A stretch of DNA of 64,000 nucleotides from Paroedura picta. Its lineage: Eukaryota; Chordata; Lepidosauria; Squamata; Gekkonidae. Numbering within the stretch: position 1 is the stretch's first letter; every line of letters begins with the position of its first letter. This document shows, piece by piece, positions 36,801 to 45,200 of this stretch. Under the pieces are notes generated by a model that saw only the letters and a list, made by a program, of their open reading frames with translations, did not search any database and had not been told where the DNA came from. The position numbers and the translations under genes are program-made. The DNA lies in the NCBI RefSeq assembly GCF_049243985.1, contig NC_135384.1, positions 15,558,501-15,622,500 on the forward strand, in the 5' to 3' direction.

Positions 36801-39800
36801 ACTCTGAGGTAAAATTCTTGTTAGAGAACTAAGTTCTCTATGGATAGGTAATCCACACAATATCTGGAAAACTAGGACAGATATTTGGCAGTGAGAATTT
36901 GGGTAGTGGTGTGTTAACTCCCAAATCAAGCTGGATTGGAATGAGGGTTCTTCTAAGAAGAGAAGGAAGATCCCTGCCTATTTGTAAAGGAGAAATCAGG
37001 GGTGTGCCCCCAAATATGATGGTTATCTCTACACACTTCTCCAATCTAAGGTAAATTTTCCCTCCAAAATAATTTTTAAAATGTTTCCTCAAAGACTGTA
37101 ATGTAGGGTCTGAGTCATGCCTTGAATAAATCCCTGTTGGTCCAGGTGCCATTGGACTCAAATTTTGTTGTAGTGTGGTTCCTTAATTATAAAATTGAAG
37201 CTCAGTGTCCCAACCTTTGGGGCTTAACTCAGACCTGGAGCTTTTTGAAAAGTTGTAAGAGCCCTCTTTTCTTTACCCTTTGCCAGAAATCATTAACAAC
37301 AGTATCATTAACAACAAACAAAATATTTTATTTTAAAAGAATAATTAGAATATGGTATCAAGCTTTTACATATAATATTTATATTATTTAGAAGTTCTTA
37401 GTTACATGATTATTCTAGGTGGTTGAGATTTCTTTTAAAATGAGAGGTTTCTGTGTTTGTCTATAAACATGTCTATAGCTTTCTTTTATCTTTTTATCTA
37501 TTGAGTTCCTCTGAATCTTTTGGCTTCTAGAAAGAGGGCACTTTTTCTAGTACCTCTACTTTTCCTTCCTAGAAGAATCAGTATCTATTGAATAGTGGGT
37601 TCAATAAGACACAGAAGTGCTTCTGTGCCAAAATATCAGCTCTTTATCAAGATCACACCAACTAATTAACTCAATAGCCAACCACTCAAACTTATATACA
37701 GTTTGTATTCCACCAAAACACAGGATTGGCCCAGTGTGATTTCCTCAATTTCAAACTGATTGGACCATTTAAATCTTCTAGTAGCAAGATGGATCCTGTG
37801 TGATCGCTAGTATCATTAAGGGTCCCAGCTGTTTGAATTGTGGTTCCCATTCTGCGGTTATGCTAAATTTCATACACAAAGCCCCCTCCCCATTTAGGTA
37901 CATTTCCACCAAGTGACAGATAAAATCCTGCAGGTAGTGAGGTGGCATCCAGGTCCACTGAGAGTGGTGAGGGTTCTGGGGACTTGGGGTTGCTGGGTTG
38001 AACTGGGTCTCATTGCCAGTGCATCCAAATCTAGCCAAACTCTAGCCAAACATATTCTAAGTTCTAATCAAAACTACTGCTTGTCACATCTCTTTCCTAG
38101 TACATTCACCATAAAGCCAACTGTAATCTTGACTAGATGTCCGCAGAGGCTGAAGATCTCCGAGGGTCCGCTGAAAGACAGGATCCGTTGCTTGGACGTT
38201 GGTCACGGTGCCAGTATACAGACTTCCATCTTTAGTGTTTGAGATTAAAAATAAGGGAGATAGAAATAAATAAAAAGAGTATCTTCACATTTCCACATCC
38301 ATCAATGGAATAGGCCATTTTAAATAATACCTGGTAACTCTTGGCTTGAAAATGACACAGAGATCATGCAACAAGGGTGCATTCCATCATCTTCCTCTGC
38401 TAAGGCTGCAATCTTAGTGTGTTTAACACACTACTGCTGTGTTTCTAATCTGTTGAATACAATGATTGTTCTTTTTGTTACTGATCTAGGAATCCCACAG
38501 CAGGTATGTATCCCTCATACCCTGTGATAGTCAGACTCTCACTAGATTTTTTTGTTATTCAAAATAAATTTCAGGGGGAAATTATGTATCAAATCTTTAG
38601 ATACATGGGCTGTTGTTTGTATGAGCTGGATTGACCACAATAGGGAGCCTCTGCAGACAGTTCAGAAAAAGACTCAACGGCGAAGAGCGAGACAGTTCTC
38701 GGGGCCTTTGGAGCTCCAGAATAGATTTCAGGCCCTTGCAGAGGAGGTGCAAGGGTCAACAAGGGGAGAGGTCCCAAAACAAAGTCCAAGACAAAGGGAA
38801 GAGGCCACGGGGACAGAAGGAAATGGAGTTGAGAAGAAAAAAAGAAGGAGAGTACTGGTAATTGGAGACTCCCTGCTAAGAGGAATGGATCGCCATGTGG
38901 CTGGGCCCGACCCCCTAACCCGAGAGGTGTGTTGCTTGCCAGGGGCGAAAATTAAAGATTAAAGATTCTATCAGCTTTTGACCTAGCAAAAAACAGGGGC
39001 ACCTTGGGATCATCTAAAATCATTGTGGTGGAGACCCCACTGACTACATGGATGAAAGTCATTTGGGACTGGATTTGTAGTAAGAGAACAGGATGAGATG
39101 GCATGGAACCAGCCCCTGGAGTTTTCAGTAGAGATGGGCTTTTAATGAGATGTGTTGTTAGGCACTGCTCTTAGGAAGAAAGATGGGGTATAAAGTTAAA
39201 AAACAAAAACAAATTAACAGTGTGTGTGTGTGTGTGTTTCTCCCTTATTACCTGCAAACAGTGCTATGTTGTGATCTGTTCCATCAAAAGGATTTATGCC
39301 CCGTCCACTGAATGGCTCTCCTAAGGTGTCAAGGGTCTCCACCTAACAGCAACAAGAATGGAAAGTCTTTAGAAATAAATAGAAAGCACCGGCCTCGTAC
39401 AATTGCTTCGGCTCACTCCAAAAGCAGTAAGGCTCTTTCTCTTCTCTCCTTATTTAAGACTACAGTACAACTGTGTTATTAACATGCCACTGTTTTTAAA
39501 AGGTATGCAAAAAAGGCCCTTCCCTTAAATTCTTTTTATGTCATCTTCCTCTGTAAGAGGAAGGCCAACAAATATTAAACCTCTGTATAATAGAATAGTG
39601 CAATATGGATGGGCTTATATGTACATTTGGGAAAACAAACACTTCAATGATTTTGGGTGTGCATCTTCACTTGCTCAATAGGGTGCTCTTTCCTATGTGC
39701 TCTGGCTCGTAAAGCACAAAGACATGTTCAATATTATCACCTCTCACTGGTAACAGCTCTCCAACGTCTAAGGTCCTTCATATGCTCTTCTTTATTAAAA

Positions 39801-42215
39801 TACGTTTTTATTCAAGATTTAATAAAGTCAAGGGAAAAAAGAGTAAATTTTTTAAAAAGGGAGAGAAGAAAAATAAAGTCTCCTAGTAGCTTACAATCGC
39901 CTTCCCTTCCTTTCCTCACAACACTGTGAGGAAGGTGAGACTGAAAGAGCTCTGAGAGGACTACTTGGTCAGAACAGCACTATCAGGGCTGTGACTAGCA
40001 CAAGGTCACCCAGCTGGGGAATCAAACTTGGCTTGCCAGATTAGAAGTCACCACTCTTTAACCACTACAGCACGCTTGCAATTAAGGAGATTAAGAGGAA
40101 TGTCTATATCTAAAGTAACAGATTTCAGGAAAGGGGAGTGAAATCCCTCCCCATGATAAAACTAACTGGTGTGATCCAGTAGGAATCTTATGCTATGTTC
40201 TTATGTTCATACCTTATGATAACTGCAGATTGGTTTGAAGGCATTTGTCCCACAAATTATTAATTCATTATCTTTATTTTTAACAATGACCTTAATAAAG
40301 TTATGACATTCCTCCTAGGTAAAAATGAAAAGAGAGAGGAAAACATTATTTCAGCACATGAACTGATTTTGAACATAGAAGTAAATCTCATCACTAGGGC
40401 TAGGGTAAAATTGGCAATAGCACATTATCTTAAGCCCTTATGTCAGCGGTTTTATCAAAAAGTCTTTCAAAGTAGGCTACCAAATCTCCTGCTATAGATT
40501 TTCAAAGGTAGCTCCTGATCCCTATCCTTGGTAGAGTGCCTTGGGGACAATGTAGATAAAACCATAGAGTTTTGGTGAATTGTGGGTGTCATGCAATGAC
40601 ATCACTTTCAGTTCTTTCTTGACATCACCGGGTTGCTTCAGTGCTGCCCCCCATTTCCCTACCCACCCCGCCAAGTGCCACTGGCTGGCAACCCTTTTTA
40701 GAAAGCCAGCAATGGTCTGACTTGCAGGAGGGCATTATCTGCTGGAATAAGATGTGACACACAAATGTTGGGAATAAATAAGGCCATAGCTTTATTATCT
40801 CCCCAAGGGAGAGTTGGCACAGCATGGGAAAGGTAGCCTGGCCTAGCAGTAAACCGACTGTACCATGACCCCACAGAGTCGTGAGGCGCCCTGGGGATCT
40901 GCACCATTCCCAGCTAAGAGAACAGATCCCCTTGCCTACTGAAGTCCACACCAAGGGAAGTGACCTATGCAGGAGAGCCAACGGGTGTCAACCTCATTTG
41001 ACTACCCCCAAGCCACCTGTCAAATGAGCCCATGACTTCCCAGCTGGGTAAACCACGCTTGTATACGCGCCGCCTCTTAGGGAGGCCCCAAACCCCAGGG
41101 AGTCCGATTGCACACCAGACTCCCTGCCAACAGGCTCCATCCCATGCAAACCTTCAGCTGTGACAAAATCTTGACCACAAAACATCTACCTCAAACCCTG
41201 AACACTGTCATATACATATTGACATAGGGTGGATGGGAGGGGAGCTGCTCCCACGGCGTCCTTGGTGAAGAGGGCAGGACTTGCGCACATGGCACCTTGT
41301 ATAGGCGCAGCGAGTCACACCCTCCCCATAATGCTGTGTGTGCTGTGTTACGGCAGCATGCACACTAGCATGCCTTTTGGGCAGTCACATCTGCCCTCCA
41401 GCAAGCCCTCCGCTGCTTCAGTGTTTGGCCGAGGAAAGTCTCGCCCGGGTTCTTCTCCTTGGTGTATTAAAATCCCCTGACTTCTAGGAACTGGGGTAAC
41501 TGTATCTGTATTGGTTTCCTTTGTTGGTTCAATACCAAGCTACATATAGTTTCAGATGCTTCAGGGAACTCTTCAGTTGCTATTATTATATGCTGGGATC
41601 CTGTGCTTTTTCTCAGTAGAGCTTAACAGTCAAAATCAACCCTATTTAGTAGGACTATTTACAAAGCGAAGTGTGTCTTTCTTCTGGTCTTTCTGAAGGA
41701 AGCCCCAAAATATCTTGTCGAACCCTACAACACAACTAGCTAGTCCCATGTTATAAAAGGAGGCTCAGCAGGTGGAACAGCAGCTGCAAGAAGCAATGGA
41801 GTCCAAAGTGAACTTAAGTAATTGCTTCTCTTACTTCTGGTTATTGGATGGACAAAAATGATGCTCATGCTCTATTTCAAATATGTTCACAAGCAACTAT
41901 ACTTTCAGTTTATAGTGAGAGGAGTGACACACCACTGTTTTCCTTTGTTTTTAACAAACATAGCATTGAACGTGGGCAGTACAACTTACTGAGTCAAAGG
42001 TGGGCCTAAACACTCATAAAGTTAATGTGTCCAATGACACATTTCATTGTATTAATGTATTCTGCTTAATGAGCTGGAGTCTGCTTCTTTTACCAATGAG
42101 AGGAGGAAGAGAGGCCAACTTGACCGCTGCTAAGGCTACACTGGTAGGAGGGGGTCTTGGACACCAGCTTCATAGGAGAGGAACTGCAATTAGAACACCC
42201 AGGCTGGCCTGATTG

Positions 42216-42289
<74 letters not shown>

Positions 42290-45200
42290 GATTTATTGCC
42301 CACCACTCCCTTGCGGCTCGTGGCGGGTTACAACATTCTAAAACCCCCATAAAATCCATTAAAATCCATTAACAACAACTACAATCCAACAATTATTAGT
42401 TAGCAAGCTAACATGGCAAGATCGGCTAGTCACTTCTCCCTCCCCCTACTAGCAGGCAGAGAAGGGATACTGATGGTACCCATCCTCAATCCCAATCCCA
42501 GGTCCCGGGGGGGGGGGCGTAGATGTTAGCCTTGGCCTCAACCATAAACCTGGTGGAAGAGCTCCGTCTTGCAGGCCCTGCGGAACGATGGAAGATCCCG
42601 CAGGGCCCGCAGCTCTCCCGGGAGCTCATTCCACCAGGCAGGGGCCAGGACTGAAAAGGCCCTGGCCCTGGTCAAAGCCAGGCGTGCCTCCCTAGGATCT
42701 CAAAAAATAACAGTTCAGTCCTGATTAGCACTTTGATGTGGGAGCATTTAGGAAGTCCAGGATTTCGATAAAGAGGTTGGAAATGGCAAACCACCTCAGA
42801 ACACCTCTTGCCTTGAAAATCACCAAGTCAGATGGCATTTGATGGCATTTTCCACCACCAATTGGGGAAAAAAATAGTAGGTTCAGACAGCCTAATGCTT
42901 CTACCATTAGGATGATGAGGGTAGTAGTTACTACTGAAGTAGGAAACAGCACGGTCCATTCAAAATAACAGAGAAAGCTCTTGAGGAACAGTTGGGAAAC
43001 GAAACAGGAATGAGCAGCTGCAAAAGAAATTAGAACTGATTACCTCAGTTTTCGCAAAGAACAAACATTTTCTTCTTTGGTCCTCATCGGATTCCCATAC
43101 CAGCATCTGTAAGAATGGAGTGAGGGGAGGGGTGTGACCATTAAATTACAACAAAGTTATTGAATTGGATTCGGCCAGTTTTTATGCTGGATTCCCTTTG
43201 ACCGCCAAAGAAAGCTATGCTGGCAATCTGAAACCTGCATGTCCCATGTGGGACAGGGGCTGTAGTAGCTGTGAATGGGGAAAGAATGAGCATAATAACT
43301 GGCTGGGTCCAAACCACTGGAATGGATTTCTCTTAGAGAACCCTTAGGGAACCCCAGTCATTGGCTATAGTCATTGACTGTATTGTAAATATTTTCACTC
43401 CTGCTCTGTTGTATAAATCAACCAGCAGAATACGTGGACTGAAAATGCTTGGTTAATTTTGATGATAATCTACTGAATTATATCTTTACAAATGGCCCAC
43501 TTGACAAAGTAAAAAACAGGTGATTTTTAAAAAAGAGGCCTCAAATTATTTTATCTGGCTTTCTGGTCCACAGAACTGATTGTAGATCCATATTATCCAG
43601 AATATGTCTTTTTATGTAAAGGAAACAACTGGCTATAACAATTATTGTATTTTTACATATGCTGGTTTTATTTGATACCTCACCAGAAAGGCAATAAGTG
43701 GAGGAATTAGTATGTATGAGTTTTTAACTTGATTAAGAAATACTGGTACTATATTTTTTTAATTATATTCCACTCTGTATTGGCTTAATAATATCAGAGT
43801 CCAATAGCACCTATAAGACCAACAAAGATTTATTCAAGGCATGAGCTTTCATGTCCCTACATGACAGTAGGGAGTTCATAGTTTGAGGAAGAGTGCTTGC
43901 ACTTGAAAGCTCACACCTTGAATAAATCTTTGTTGGTCTTAAAGGTGCTACTGGACTCTGATTTTATTGTGCTACTTCAGACCAACACAGCTACCCATTT
44001 GAATCTATCTGTATTGGCTTGTTCATTACAATTGTGTTGACTTTTTTAGGTTCTTAATTTTTGTTTGAGTCAAAATATTTTTTTCCTTTTGGTTCTGGGC
44101 AAACTGTGCATCCTCCACTTTGAAAATTTCTCCTGTCTAGATCAGGTTAAGAAGGTATGAATTACAGCAAACAATGAAATCTCAGAATAATGGATTAATA
44201 GAATTTAGACACTCTTCTGGTCTCCCCTCACCCCCGCATTTCATTGAGAATTTATATTCCCCCTATTAAGCAAAGAAGCTATAATCTGAGAGAATCTTAT
44301 TTCCAGCTACTGTCATTAATTCTCTTGGTGGGTTTAAGCAAGGCTTTCTTCTCTCTTTACACCTCCCTTTCCAATATGGCAATAAAACACTGGCCACATT
44401 AGAGGACTGTTCTAAGAACTGCAAGGAGATAATGATTGAAGCACTTGTAACAGTGAAAGCACTATACAGAGCTATTAGAAGAAGATATGAAATCTCATTA
44501 AAACTCCTCAGTGTAAATAATATGTGCTGTTCTTTGAAATTAGGGAGGGGCAAGAACTGGTTCATGACTCAAATTAATCATACATTTGGCCATTCCATCC
44601 ACACAATCACACACAAAAACTACTGAGGTTCAGAAGAGGTGCCTCCCCCAAAATTTCCTGGAAATGTTGTCTAGTTGGGTTTGGGGTTAAATCTTAAGTC
44701 TCAATACCTGTTTGGCTTCCCCCTCCAAACAGAGGGAAGCAAAATAGACTCCTAAAATGACTGCAAGCCCTGAACCTCAAACCCCAAACTGAACTGGAAG
44801 TTTCCAGGTCATGCCCCTCCCTATTTCCAATCACTGAAATATTATAAGCAATGTTGGGAATTGGATGTCTTTTTGACCCCCATTTATTGCTTATTTTTCT
44901 AGTGCCCTGTCATTAAAATAATAGGACAGAACTTACGTTGCTATAGAGAATTGTGGGTTTTGTATGTTCCTTGTCCAACTCAATAGCATATACATAGTTC
45001 CTATAAACAAAGGTGAAGGATGAGTGTCTTGATAAACAGATGATGTGTCAGCAAAAATATTATTTATGACTGGATAAATCAGTGTGAAACTAGCCTCTTG
45101 GCTACAGGAATATTCCTTGTATCAGAAAAAGAATTGGATCCAGCCACATCTTTCACTTAAGCATTTCATTCATTTCCCCTCCATACTACAATTCTTATAT

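Noticed and set aside
38552-38962. Plus-strand frame with GDSL motif as a host esterase exon
   Set aside because: Sequence order matches CR1 ORF1, and the aligned intron of copy A lacks it, so it is a LINE insertion.
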